Shown in pieces: positions 44,731-56,241 of a stretch of 64,000 bases of DNA; the stretch's first letter is position 1, and each line of letters begins with the position of its first letter. Location of the stretch: positions 3,472,001-3,536,000 of the forward strand of contig JBCAML010000002.1 in the NCBI GenBank assembly GCA_038503075.1, read 5' to 3'. The notes under the pieces were generated by a model that worked only from the letters and a program-made list of their open reading frames with translations, did not search any database and was not told the origin of the DNA. A program made the translations under genes and the position numbers. The DNA comes from Gyromitra esculenta (lineage: Eukaryota; Ascomycota; Pezizomycetes; Pezizales; Discinaceae).

Positions 44731-47700
44731 TACATGTACAGTACAATGCCTATTGAACATATATAGGAGCTCTGCGGGAACTTAACCGAAATCCTACCTG
44801 CATGTACATAAGTCTGCAGTTGTCGCGCCCGTAATTAATCCGACATGGTATCCCAATAGATTGCATAGTTGAATGCGTAGTACGTAAACGAAATTCTAGG
44901 ATTACTTAAATATTATAAGGTAAGCTTTTAACGTCAGGCATCCGAAAATCCAACTCTGAATATCATTTGACGTGGGCGGGGTCACCCTCCAAGAGCAAAA
45001 GCATATTCTCGGCTTAGTTATTATTTACGAGTAAGACGTCCGTTCTGTAGTGATGCTTTGCGTTGCTAGTTTAACACTTAGAGGTGGGTGTTGACGAAAC
45101 AATCCGAAATCAAAGCTTACACGAGCCGGACGTAGCTGACTAGGCCTTTTGCTTACTCGTATTTGGGCCCATGTCCGATGTCAAATATGATTAAAGACTA
45201 CTTGTGCTCGAGGTTTACGTATTTACGAGTGGGATAACACCGTGATTAGATGTCTAATTGCCGTTTGATCAGACAAGAGGGCGAAGCATTTATAGATGTC
45301 TCCATGGATACGCCGGACTTTCCAACTGAAGGCCATATTAAGCACACCAATAGTTACCACGCTCGCAATAGTGTTGTACTATGAAACCAATGAGGACCCG
45401 GGTCTTGAATTTAATGCTGCGCCGTGGCTCCAGCCCTACATCCCTTCCCCAGGTACTCAACTGAAACCAGGAGGGCCCCCCTGACCCGACCCCACATTCT
45501 TTCGCTGCGTTGTTTGCGATGGCCGATCAGTTAAATGCCGAATCCGGCCACAGCCTACCTTCATCCGCGAATGTTCACTCTCTTGAAGATTTTTTCCTTG
45601 TTGATTTCTCCCCCACGATTACGTACCAAAATACGGCACCAGTTGTTGTATGCGGACAAAGCCCGTGCCTAGGGTTTTTTTCTCTTGTTACGAGACGTTT
45701 TGTCACGGGCGGGTTGCCCTAGATGACGGAGATGTTGAAGATTTCGCCTTTTCCTCTCGTGTGTTACGACGGTTAGGTAAGTTGGGTAACGATGGAGTCT
45801 CAGCCCATGAAGGGTAGCTGTATAGGAAGCTGATTGGTAATGGTTTCGAGCTCGGGTGTTAGGTGGATTGTCCTCGTGGACGATCGGTATGGGATATGCG
45901 GCAGGAACTCATGGTGCTTTCTCATTTTCGAGGATCTTGACGCAAGGCAAGGAAGAAAGAAATAGTTGAGTTCGGCTGGCGTCGGCAGTTTGACCATTTG
46001 GGCCTTTGAGGCTTTTGTAGGGAGGACGCTCAGCACGGAACGAGAAGCTCGGATAGACATGTGGGCGGAGAAAAAAATACGGTGCATTTGCTCTGACAGA
46101 TCCTACAGATCTCCTACGGGATCATGCTTCTTCTAGAAGATGGTTCTCAAGAAAGGTTTATCGCGAAAATGCTTCTTATCATTAATAAGGCAACATGAGT
46201 TTTGTGTACCTGCCGTGATTCTCCATCGTTATCTTGGTCGAGGTTGTTCCACCCTGTGTTCTTTGAGCCTCGGACTCCTGAATTTTGCGGGGGTGCTAAA
46301 AATAACGATCTCGCGTCCCGTGAGAGGCCAACCACATAATCAATGCACTAATCAGGACCCAACGATTCGGCTCGGTCACGAGTGGGCGTCCTATGCTTAT
46401 AGCTGCCGTTAGGGGAGGAGGCATTTTCCCCCTCCCAGTTTACTAGCAAAACCTGCATCATTGTGTTCGGCATGTTCCTCAACCGTGAATTGTTGGGAAT
46501 CATCGTCGTACTCTAGACATGCATTTGGAATTGGTATCAATTGAAACCACAGACTGGAACTTAGTAAGAATGAAGAGCCTTGAGGGGCTCCATCGTAGAA
46601 ATTTTTGCTCTCTGGCAGAAATCATGATAGTCATGTGCTCTGGGGAAGCTCCGTGCGGAAATTAGAGAACGATCACGTTCGCCTCCGTTGGAACTAACTA
46701 GCTGAAAGCAACAGTCACTCTGTCCTCCTCCATTGCTTCCCCTTCCAACGCAGGCAAAAGCGGCATCGTGAGATTGTCTCAGCTGGACTATAGGCGCGGT
46801 CGGTGTACTCTGTGCTTTGTCAACGAACCAATTGTGGGCGTAAGGTAGCATCGTGAATGAATTGGATTAAGGTCTCGTGGTATCGGTTTTTATTGTTGGG
46901 TTATTTTGCCACAACCACATCGGCGGCTTGCTTCATCTGTGTGATTCTAGTTTGGTTCCTGAGCTGATGGGATCGCTGACGGGCCGCCATCGTTACAGGA
47001 TAGGGTAGAATGGGGGGGGCCAATGGCCTTAGGAGAACTGGCAATGTGGGAAGAGTTTGCTCCAGAGCCTAGACACGTAGAGAAGTCGCTTTCTAGTTTA
47101 CGTGAGCCCATCTGTGAGAGGGCGTTTTCTTGGTATGCTGCCTCATATGTATATAACTGGGCCCACCGCCGTCTGTTCGTAAGCTATCTGCTATCACATA
47201 GTCTCACGAAGCTCAATTGTACGTCTCGTTCACACGGTCTTCTCTATCTATCTTCCTTCCTTCCTTGCACAGATTTTGTGCGCGTATTCAGCGTCTCCTA
47301 AGTTCTTTGTTTGTTTTGTTGCGGTAGGTAATCATTAAATCAATTTTTTTCTTGTCCTCCCGTGTCGACCCCCTTTAGCCTTTTCCCGTTCACATTTAGG
47401 AAGATAGCTCCATCGTTCATGTAAGGCTGTTATTTTGTCGTTATCTTCCGATACCATCCTAGCTGCATTCTTGTCTCAGTGGACGCGGGAATTATCAGAT
47501 ACGCAAAGCCTCCGGTTCCCTGTAATGAAGAGCTTATAATAAGCTCACACTGCCCCTTCGTCAAGTGCTGACTACCTTTGCTCCCAAACCCGTCGATTTC
47601 GGTGCAATTGAATCGTTATCCAATCTCTACGTCTGTTGCAGAGCTCCAAGCTGACCCTGCAGTCACAATAGCTACTTAGCTTAGCTACCCCACCAAGCCC

Positions 47701-47767
47701 CGCTTGCCGACAACACAACATCACCATCAAGCTATTTCCATCAATAATATCAATATAAAACATAAAA
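44731..47767. other. 3 kb region upstream of glutamate dehydrogenase
   Basis: Less A+T-rich than neighbouring spacers from about 45.3 to 47.3 kb, with several short frames on both strands (for example 46561-46851 minus, 47023-47301 plus). None joins into a recognisable protein. It should hold the glutamate dehydrogenase promoter. A CT-rich tract lies near 47250-47275. A non-coding RNA or decayed gene cannot be excluded. Confidence 0.4.
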
Positions 47768-50700
47768 ATGGCTCCTACAACAAACCCTCAGGCTCATGCT
47801 GGGCTTGCTCGTTTTAATACTCCCAGCCCACATCCGACTCACTTGAGCATTCAAGGAAAGCAGCAACAGCGAGTGCTCAAAGACGATGCCTCTGGATATG
47901 TCGCACCGGTTTTCGAGGGCAGAGAGAAGCAAATGGAGATTGGTTAGTGATTCCTTGATTCCCTGAGAGAATTCGGATGACTGGAAATGAATTGCTGATG
48001 TGGGGAGATTTTAGTGATGGATTTATTGGAAGAGAAGGGTTTCATTCCTCCAGAATTTGTCGAGAATGAGACGAAGTGGTTTTATTCTTCCCTTGGGATT
48101 GATGGTGAGCATCCGTTTTCTTTTTTCGAATATAACCTGTTTTTTTTTCGAATCGTTAATTGAGTTGTAGACATGTATTTCCAATCTGAGGCACCTGTGA
48201 GTCCCCATCAACCATGCGATCTGATTCGTGATTGAGAGAAGAAGAAAACAGAAATTGACTTGACTGTTAATAGGAAACAATCGTCAACCATATTCTTTCG
48301 CTATACGCCGGAAAGGTTGCTGCATTCTCTCGAGATGATAAGCGCCTGGAGATTCGATTGGATAGAGAGGCAGAAGGTGCAATATTTTGGTCCCATTTCC
48401 TTAGTAAAGCTACCAATCTAACTTGGAGGTTCTAGATCATGCCGTATACATTGACACCTCCACTCCCGGTATCACTGTTCTTTCGGGCCCGAAGTATGAA
48501 CAGCGCATCGACGAAAAATATCTTAATCCCTCCAACCCCGAGAAGTCCTACCGCGTAGAGTCTTTCCGCTCGTCATCTCAGCTTACTTCAACCAACCAAC
48601 AGCTGCGGTGCTACTTTGTGTACAAATGCGACTTCGTGAACCCTACCCCTGATGCAAACGAGACGGATCTGGATGTTGTATCAGACAAGTCATTCTTGCA
48701 GAAAGTTACACCAAATACAAAGGCTGTCTACCAGGATGTAGTTGCATCCGTCATGGAGAGAACTGGACCCGTCATTGAAATGTTCGAAATCCAGGGTGCA
48801 AGAGAGAAGAGACTTGTTATTGGTTTCAAGCAAGGAAGCTCAATGGGATTGTTTTCCGCGTTAAGCGATTTATATCACTACTACGGCTGCACCTCCGCGA
48901 GAAAATATGTTGGTATAAATGCCCGTAAGTCCACATAGTCTGCGGATTTGACTGACAGATAGACAGAGCAATTTTCTAACGGCGTAACGGTTATGTCGAT
49001 CTACTTGCGACCTCTACCTCCCAACACCCAGCTTAATCCCTCGAAGTATCCTCCAATCGAGGCCTCAATTTATCAGATCATGAAGGAAGTCAGTTTGCTT
49101 TACTGCATCCCGCAAAACATGTTCCAGGGACACTTCATTAGTGGAAGATTAAGTTTACAAGAGACGATATACGCCCACTGTGTCTGCCACTTTGTGGGTC
49201 ATTTCCTGAACAGGCTTGGCACCGAATATACTGCCGTTTCGCAACTCTTGGATCCACATAACAGTGTTCACGCAGAGACTCTCAATAAGCTTAAGCGTCG
49301 TCTTCGAACAGAGACCTTCACAGCTGACTACATTTTCGAGATCATCAACGAACATCCCGAATTGGTTCGCGCTCTGTACTTGTCATTTGCCAATTCTCAT
49401 TATGTGCAGACTCGCGGTGAACAGGATGATTTCATCCCTACCCTTAGTTACCAACGTTTGCAGGTGGACAGGGTCTTGAACGACAGTGAATTGAATACTA
49501 AGATCTCTAGGACCGTAGGAAATGAACATCAAGAAAAGGTCATGCAGTATTTCGTTACCTTCAATCAGAACGTGCTGTAAGTTTTCTTCTCGCTAGTAAT
49601 ACTATGGTTCAGAGGTGCTGGACTAATCCCTTATAATTTTTTATAGGAAAACAAACTTCTATACACCTACAAAGGTAGCGCTGAGTTTCAGGCTGAACCC
49701 CAAGTTCTTGCCGACTATCGAATACCCTCAGCCTTTATTTGGAATGTTCTTGGTTATTGGTTCCGAGTTTAGAGGGTTTCATTTGAGATTCCGAGATATC
49801 GCTCGTGGTGGTATTAGAATCGTCAAGAGTAGGAACCGCGAAGCCTATACAATCAACGCCCGCTCAGTTTTTGACGAAAACTATAATCTTGCGAACACCC
49901 AACAGCGCAAAAACAAGGATATCCCTGAGGGCGGTAGTAAAGGTGTTATCCTTTTGGACGCAAACCACCAAGACAAAGCTACTAGCGCCTTCCAGAAATA
50001 TATCGACTCTGTTTTGGATTTGCTTCTCGAGCCTAATAGCCCCGGTATTAAAGACCCTATTGTCGATCTTCACAGAGAGCCTGAAATCTTGTTCATGGGT
50101 CCCGACGAAAACACCGCTGGACTTGTCGATTGGGCGACAGAACACGCTAGGATCAGAGGTGCCCCATTCTGGAAATCATTCTTCACTGGGAAAAGTCCTA
50201 GTTTGGGCGGTATCCCTCATGACGAGTACGGGATGACTTCTTTGAGTGTTCGCGAATACGTGTTAGGTATTTATAGGAAGCTCAAAATCGACCCTTCAAA
50301 GATGATGAAGTTGCAGACTGGTGGTCCGGACGGTGATTTGGGATCTAATGAGATCCTTTTGAGTAATGAGAGATATGGCGCTATTGGTTAGCGTCCCTTC
50401 CTTTCCTCCGACCTTTATCGTAATTACTTACTTATATTATGATATGCAGTCGATGGATCTGGTGTGCTTGTCGATCCTAAAGGCCTGAACCACGAAGAGC
50501 TTATCCGTCTTGCCAAGGAGCGTGTCATGATCTCCGAGTTTGATATTTCCAAGCTTTCACCTCAAGGTTATCGTGTTCTTGTTGAAGATGTGAACGTTAC
50601 GCTCCCGAACGGTGAAGTTGTCACCAATGGAACCATCTTCAGAAACACCTTCCATCTCAGAAACGACGTACATTACGACGTTTTCGTGCCTTGTGGTGGA

Positions 50701-51435
50701 AGACCCGAAGCAATTGACTTGGGGAATGTGGGCAGGCTTATTAAGGACGGGAAGAGTATCATTCCCTTCATCATTGAAGGAGCGAATCTATTCATCTCCC
50801 AGGATGCCAAATTGAGGCTCGAGGAGGCTGGTACCATCCTCTACAAGGATGCTAGCGCCAACAAGGGTGGTGTTACGAGCTCATCGATGGAAGTTCTTGC
50901 ATCGCTTGCCTTTGATGATGCAGGCTTCATTGAGAATATGTGCGTCCGGGACGGTGTTGTTCCTAAGTTTTATAAGGTTTATGTCAAGGAGGTACAAAAG
51001 AACATTCAGAACAACGCAAGACTTGAATTCGAAGCCTTGTGGCGTGAAGCTGCGGAAACCGGCAAACCTCGCTCAATTCTTTCAGATGAATTGTCTTTAG
51101 CTATCACGAAGCTCGATGAAGAACTGCAGCAGACCCAGCTATGGAACAACATTGCTCTTAGAAATAGCGTTCTGAAGGATGCTTTACCGAACACCCTGTT
51201 GGAAAAGATTGGTCTTGATACAATCTTGACTAGGGTACCAATTAATTACCTTAGAAGTATCTTTGGAAGTTACTTGGCATCACGATTCGTGTATGACCAT
51301 GGAAGCAATCCAAGCCAGTTTGCGTTCTTTGACTTGTAAGTCTTGTCTAATTTTTTTCTCATCTACCATTTATCAGATACTAACTATTTCCCTCGATTTA
51401 GCATGACGAAGAGACTGCAGGCTCTTGAGGCTTAA
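47768..51435 (+). CDS. GDH2: NAD-specific glutamate dehydrogenase, large fungal type (1046 aa)
   Basis: Oxidises glutamate to 2-oxoglutarate and ammonium for nitrogen catabolism. Nine exons (47768-47942, 48015-48104, 48171-48196, 48274-48376, 48436-48912, 48967-49576, 49647-50386, 50450-51335, 51402-51435) total exactly 1047 codons, matching the ~1050-residue yeast GDH2 class. The long N-terminal regulatory part begins MAPTTNPQAHAGLARFNTP. The catalytic core has RDIARGGIRIVKSRNREAY, then NKDIPEGGSKGVILLD with the substrate-binding lysines, MGPDENTAGLVDWATEHAR, KSPSLGGIPHDEYGMTSLSV, LQTGGPDGDLGSNEIL (NAD-binding loop) and IIPFIIEGANLFISQDAKLR. Exon 3 is just 26 nt. All junctions are phase-consistent, and no defect is seen. 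Confidence 0.96.
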
Positions 51436-52511
51436 GCCTGTCTCCCATCCTATTGGTCTCGTTATGGTATTACGTTTGTAATGATTCATATGCTTTTGTG
51501 ATTTCTCTTTGTTGAATCATGAGTTGGCGGCTATGGTGACGAAGCCCTTTGAAACTAGGAAGTAATCTGATCTGCTTGTATGATCTGTAATTTTCTCTAG
51601 AGCTGTAGTGTAGGGAAATATCAGAATGCGCACTATTGGTGGGAATGGGAAAAAATAGAATTGTTTGCTCTTGATGCTCTATCTCACTTTAGTTACGAAG
51701 TTGTATTATTCTTTGGTATGTGCTATGAATCAAATGCTCTAAATCTCGAAGATGTGTTTGAAAATGCCTCTAATGAAGGCTTGGTAATATAAATTATTGG
51801 CATTGGCCAGCTCTGATTAGGCTTAGCTTGTTTGTGCAGCCACCAAACCTTTGAACCCTAATATGATTAGAACTAGGATCAAGACTATAAATGAGTGCTT
51901 TCTCGTAAGTGTAGACACCACTCTAAAGAATAAAACGGAGATCCATGGTTTAATTATGAATAGATAGTGGATGCCTTCCCGTAAAATCTGGATCCAAGGC
52001 TAGAGTAGTTCAGACAAACGAAAGCCAGAATTTAAACCTGAACTTCAGATCTATTGACAGCAGCAGTACCAAGTTTGATGATTGCTAATAATACTTTTTT
52101 CACAGGAAAATCGTGAAAATTAGCAGATATCTCACAATACACAAGGCTATACTACATGTAGTAGTAACTCTGTATAGAAACCTCTCTTTTCTCGTTATTT
52201 GAAGAATTGCGACCGTAAAACTGGAATAGTTTCTGGTTGCCACGGCATATCGTTTCCCTTCAAGGGATCTGAAGGGTTTCAGATATCTGGAAGGGGGTGG
52301 GGACCCCCTGCCATGATTCTACGACATGAAGTTGTTAGATCGGTTGTTAGGTGTGTCTCGGCCTACTTTACTACTCTGAAGTGCTTTAAATTTTTACGGG
52401 AAGGCATCCAGTGTCCCATGTAACCTAGATGTTGAATTTTGATAACCCTTCTAAGCTAAATATCTTATCTAAACACTTTAACTCAAGCTTGCCCTTGCTT
52501 TAGATCTACTG
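51436..52511. other. Intergenic downstream of glutamate dehydrogenase
   Basis: 3' region of glutamate dehydrogenase, then A+T-rich sequence. The block at 51816-51836 matches the flank of the hairpin at 20536-20556. CTACATGTAG occurs near 52152. Confidence 0.4.
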
Positions 52512-52768
52512 TGTTGGATATATGGAATATATCTATAGGTTTCCTAGGGTTCACGTCCCCGACGGGATCCGAATATCTTGGAAACTTTAGCTACTATGGG
52601 GATCCCCGGGCAGAACTATTCGGCACCCAAAGAACCCCCCTATAATACCGGTTATATGACTCTATTGGGAATACATATATAGGTGCTCTATTCCCGTCCT
52701 TTAGTTTACCTTCCTCTTCCTCTTACTACTGTATTCTGCATACCTAGTACTATTCATTCTATTCAACA
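52512..52768 (+). mobile_element. Solo LTR, 257 bp (TGTTGGA...TTCAACA)
   Basis: Bounded by TGTTGGA and TTCAACA, the short inverted ends of an LTR. Internal blocks match the more decayed copy at 14329-14575 (CCGACGGGATCC, TTTAGCTACTATGGGG, CCCGGGCAGAACTATTCGGC, CCCAAAGAACCCCC, CTTCCTCTTCCTCTTACT). A promoter-like TATATA occurs around 52675. Neighbouring sequence holds no gag or pol. Target-site duplication is imperfect (TACTG against TACCA). Confidence 0.68.
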
Positions 52769-52929
52769 TACCAGATCAGCTGGCTGCCGAGTTATATTTT
52801 ATGTTTGAATGGTATTTCTACCATCTTTTTATCACTCTGTGAGCACTGTAATAAGTTCTACGTTAAAGAATAAAAGGAACAAAAAAGCCCGTAATAGTCT
52901 ACAGGGTTTAATACCCAATGCGTGAAAGT

Positions 52930-53030
52930 TGTCGAATAACCCTCCCTGGGAGGGTCGAACCTGTGTCTGTGTTCGTTCCCCCGGCCCCTCTGGGCGACAC
53001 CATAACCGTTGCGCTATGATGGCTGATGGT
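52930..53030 (-). pseudogene. tRNA-like fragment with A- and B-box-like motifs
   Basis: Read on the minus strand, a D-arm-like TAGCGCAACGGTTATGG (A box) is followed about 50 bases on by a T-arm-like GGTTCGACC (B box). The arms do not fold into a normal cloverleaf and I cannot find a proper acceptor stem. It could be a decayed tRNA or the head of a tRNA-derived SINE. Confidence 0.35.
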
Positions 53031-53621
53031 ATGATGGAAAGTTTTGTAAATATAGCTTGCCTTTAATCCACTTAAATTTATTTATTTCATTCAGCATCAC
53101 TAGAGAGCGTGTGATAAAAAATAAGCAAGGGTTAGATATACTCTAAGATTCATTTGGTGATTTTTCTTGGAAATATTCGAAGACTCTAGATGTATAATCC
53201 ATGGTGCACATCTAGCCATAGTTTACTATATTCACCAGCTATTACTCGGATTGTATACTTTTCCTCTCTTTCTAAACCGAATTTCTAGAGGCTTCTCTAG
53301 CACACTGTGATCAATCTAACGAATAGTAAGAGATGTCGTACTACTGCCCTCAAGCGATTAATTGGTGATCATACATTGATCAACACGCATGCTCTTGGGA
53401 TTCAGCAAGTCTTAGCATGGAATTATGGATACGATCGCCGCCATAACCATAGATTGGTTATAAAGAGTACGGATAAAGATCCACGAGAAGGCACTCAATC
53501 AACCCCAGGCAAACATGATACTAAAAACTTAAGAAGTTAGGAATAAGCTATTACTTAGTTATCGCTAAGGGCTTGGATAAAGCTATATATGAGATACATG
53601 TATGCTTTGTGTTTGGACGTA

Positions 53622-53795
53622 GACGTCTCCACGGTCCACACGGACACCCCCCCACACGGACAGATGATGATTGGTTAATATTTGGTAGAGAATTCCTGCT
53701 TGAGCAGCAAGGAAGCCGGTTGCAACGCTAGAAACTTTCCTATTCCCGTTAGCTGTCCGGGTGAGGGGGGTGTCCGGGTGGACCGTGAAGGCGTC
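53622..53795. mobile_element. 174-bp MITE with ~43-bp GC-rich inverted repeats and TA flanks
   Basis: The left arm GACG.CT.CACGGTCCAC..GGACACCCCCC matches the reverse complement of the right arm with few mismatches. TA lies at 53620-53621 and 53796-53797. The arms are GC-rich, unlike the surrounding A+T-rich DNA. No coding frame. Confidence 0.87.
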
Positions 53796-54339
53796 TAAGT
53801 CACCTTCTACCGAGTCTTCTTTACGAAAACGACCTTAGCGTTAGCCTCATTAGCATGTTGTACTGGTTCATCTGATAACCCCGTCTCACCTATCCCCCAG
53901 AAGCCATTCCCAAATGTAGGAACTGTTATGGGCATATGTTGTCATAACCTTTAATCTCATACTAGCTACATGTTGACCGCTATCTAACTCTCTTTAGTCT
54001 AATTGGTCTATCAAGGTAAGTTATACATGCAACTATTAAATACTAGATATCGATAGTGAGCATAAAATACTTGCATTTTAGCAAATTCCTCACGAGAACC
54101 GATCATTCACCACTTATCGCGACCATTACTTATATTTATGCCCATTTTTATTACTTTAGTACTATGGTGCTATGTTATTATGGAAAAGTTCACTCGTTCC
54201 AAAATTTTGAATTTCTCTAGTAACTAATCGCAATATCCCCAGAGCAAATTAATCCAAAAGAACCTGAAACCCTTATCTAACTATGCTGACCTACTCGTAA
54301 CTCTCAAAAATTATAAGAAAACAATCAAAAATAATAATA
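53796..54339. other. Intergenic, 3' side of laccase
   Basis: A+T-rich 3' region of the laccase gene. Nothing else is visible. Confidence 0.4.
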
Positions 54340-56241
54340 TTAAATTCCAGAGTCGTCTTCAACAAGGTCGGCGGCGGTCTGATATGCCTCCCAAGTCGTG
54401 CAAGTGCCATTCAAAGAGTCGTAATCAATTAATGCTGCGATTTCGGAATACCTTTCAACGAATTGCAATGCGAACCCTTCGCTGGTATGCCAGCCGATAT
54501 GGCAATGCATCAACCAAGCACCCGGGTTATCGGTTTCAAAGGCAAGAACGAGGTATCCGCTGCCGGGAAGCATAGCCACGTCACGGCGGGGAGGATTACT
54601 AGTCTGGAGAGCAGGTGCCGAACTGGCATAAGTACCAGTTCCCTTAGCAAGGACGAAGAAATCATGGCCTATGAACATGAGTTAGTTAGAGAATACTTGA
54701 GAGGATAGTAGTGGGGCTCTTTACCATGTAGATGGATGGGATGAGGAACATTGTTTGTAGTCTCGATGATGATATATACCCATTCATCGGCTGTTTGGAG
54801 TTCAATAACACCAGATTGATCCGCCCAGTCCGAGTCACCATTATAGACCTGGAGAAGAGTAGGATCAACCCATTCAACAGCCATAGTGGTGCCGCCCAGA
54901 TACCATTTGAATAGATTGTTGACGCTGCCGATCGTGACCGCAAGATCATCTTCAATAGACTCGTCACCGACGGTTTTAGAAACATAAGGCACCAAGTTAC
55001 TGAGATCTTCGTCATTGCAATCATCAGTCATGGTGTATGCGGTTGTGGTTGGGTCGGAGGTGCTGGCTGTATCGTATCTAACAATCCCCTTGATATTGTC
55101 TGTGCTGTCGTTATCGCTGCAGGTGAGCTGCGGAACAGCGCGGAGCCAGTAGTCGGCAGCGGGTTCACTAGCTTCCACAATGATATCGTAGCGTTGGCCT
55201 AGTAAAATTATTAATTTAATGTGATCTGGGGTAGATTAAAGGGTGTTTTACCAATTCCAATGCTCAGGGTTTCAGTAGTATATGGATTAATGGGGACAAA
55301 ATCCGTCGAGATAACGGTCATAGTGTGGTTATCGATAGAGAATTTGAAGTGTGTGTCGATAGCACCGTTCACCAAGCGAATCAGGTACTTAGTTCCGGAT
55401 ACAAATTCCATTTCGAAGCGTGACCCCCCCGAACCATAAACATTAGTTCCGTTAATAAGGCCATTGTCCAAAGTTGGTGGCCCAGCAGTCTGTGCGTGAT
55501 TATACAGTGCATCAGCAGTTTGGTGACTCCAATCATTGAGGAAAAGGATTCCCGCGTCTTCGTCGTAATTGCTGCTAGCAGGGCCATGGATGATAATTCC
55601 GCCGAAAATTCCCTCCCATGCTTGAAGTGCGAAATGAGAGTGATACCAAGAAGTTCCGTATTGGGTTGCTTTCCAAGTATAGGTGGTGCTTTCGCCGGGC
55701 TTAATATCCATCATTAGTGCGTGTTCAGAATGGTTGAAGTGCTTGTAAAACCTACCGCAACTGGGCATTGAGTAATGGAAGGAACACCATCCATTTGATT
55801 GGTATAGTTCTGCCGAATCCCATGGAAATGAATACCCGTACCATTGTTTGTTAGGCCGTTGTTAACATGAACAACAATAGTGTCGCCCCAATTAGCTTCG
55901 ATAGTAGGACCCGGAAGGCTTCCATTGACAAGGAGGACGTTTCTTTCGTAGCCATCAGGCGAAGCCGTGGTGTTCACAAGGTCAAAGTAATACTAAATCA
56001 TTTAATTAGTAACCACCCGATCACTAGCCAGTTCCTTGATATAGCTTACTTCCACAGTGTTACCAGTATCTGGTCCCTCGGAGTAATAATCAGTGCTAAT
56101 GTCATAATTACCCCAACAGGTCCTGTCTGTAGCTGAATTGACACAGCGTTTGCTCAAAGTAGAAGCTTCGAGAGGTGCTGCAATGGCTTTAGAAGTTGCG
56201 AAGCCTAGAACCACGACGACAAAACCAGTAAAGTATCCCAT
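54340..56241 (-). CDS. Secreted laccase / multicopper oxidase (559 aa)
   Basis: Extracellular copper enzyme oxidising phenols with O2, used in lignin or melanin chemistry and detoxification. Five exons (56241-56050, 55992-55756, 55699-55252, 55198-54725, 54668-54340) give 560 codons. The signal peptide is MGYFTGFVVVVLGFATSKAIA, with a propeptide ending near SKR. All four copper motifs are intact: GIHFHGIRQ, WYHSHFALQ, HPIHLHGHDFFVL (split by the last intron) and MHCHIGWHTSEG. The chain ends DSGI, the ascomycete C-terminal plug (often DSGL). The residue ten past the Cys of HCH is Phe (HIGWHTSEGFALQF); a Phe or Leu axial position usually predicts a mid-to-high redox type 1 copper, with the exact axial position uncertain. 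The gene appears functional. Confidence 0.95.
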
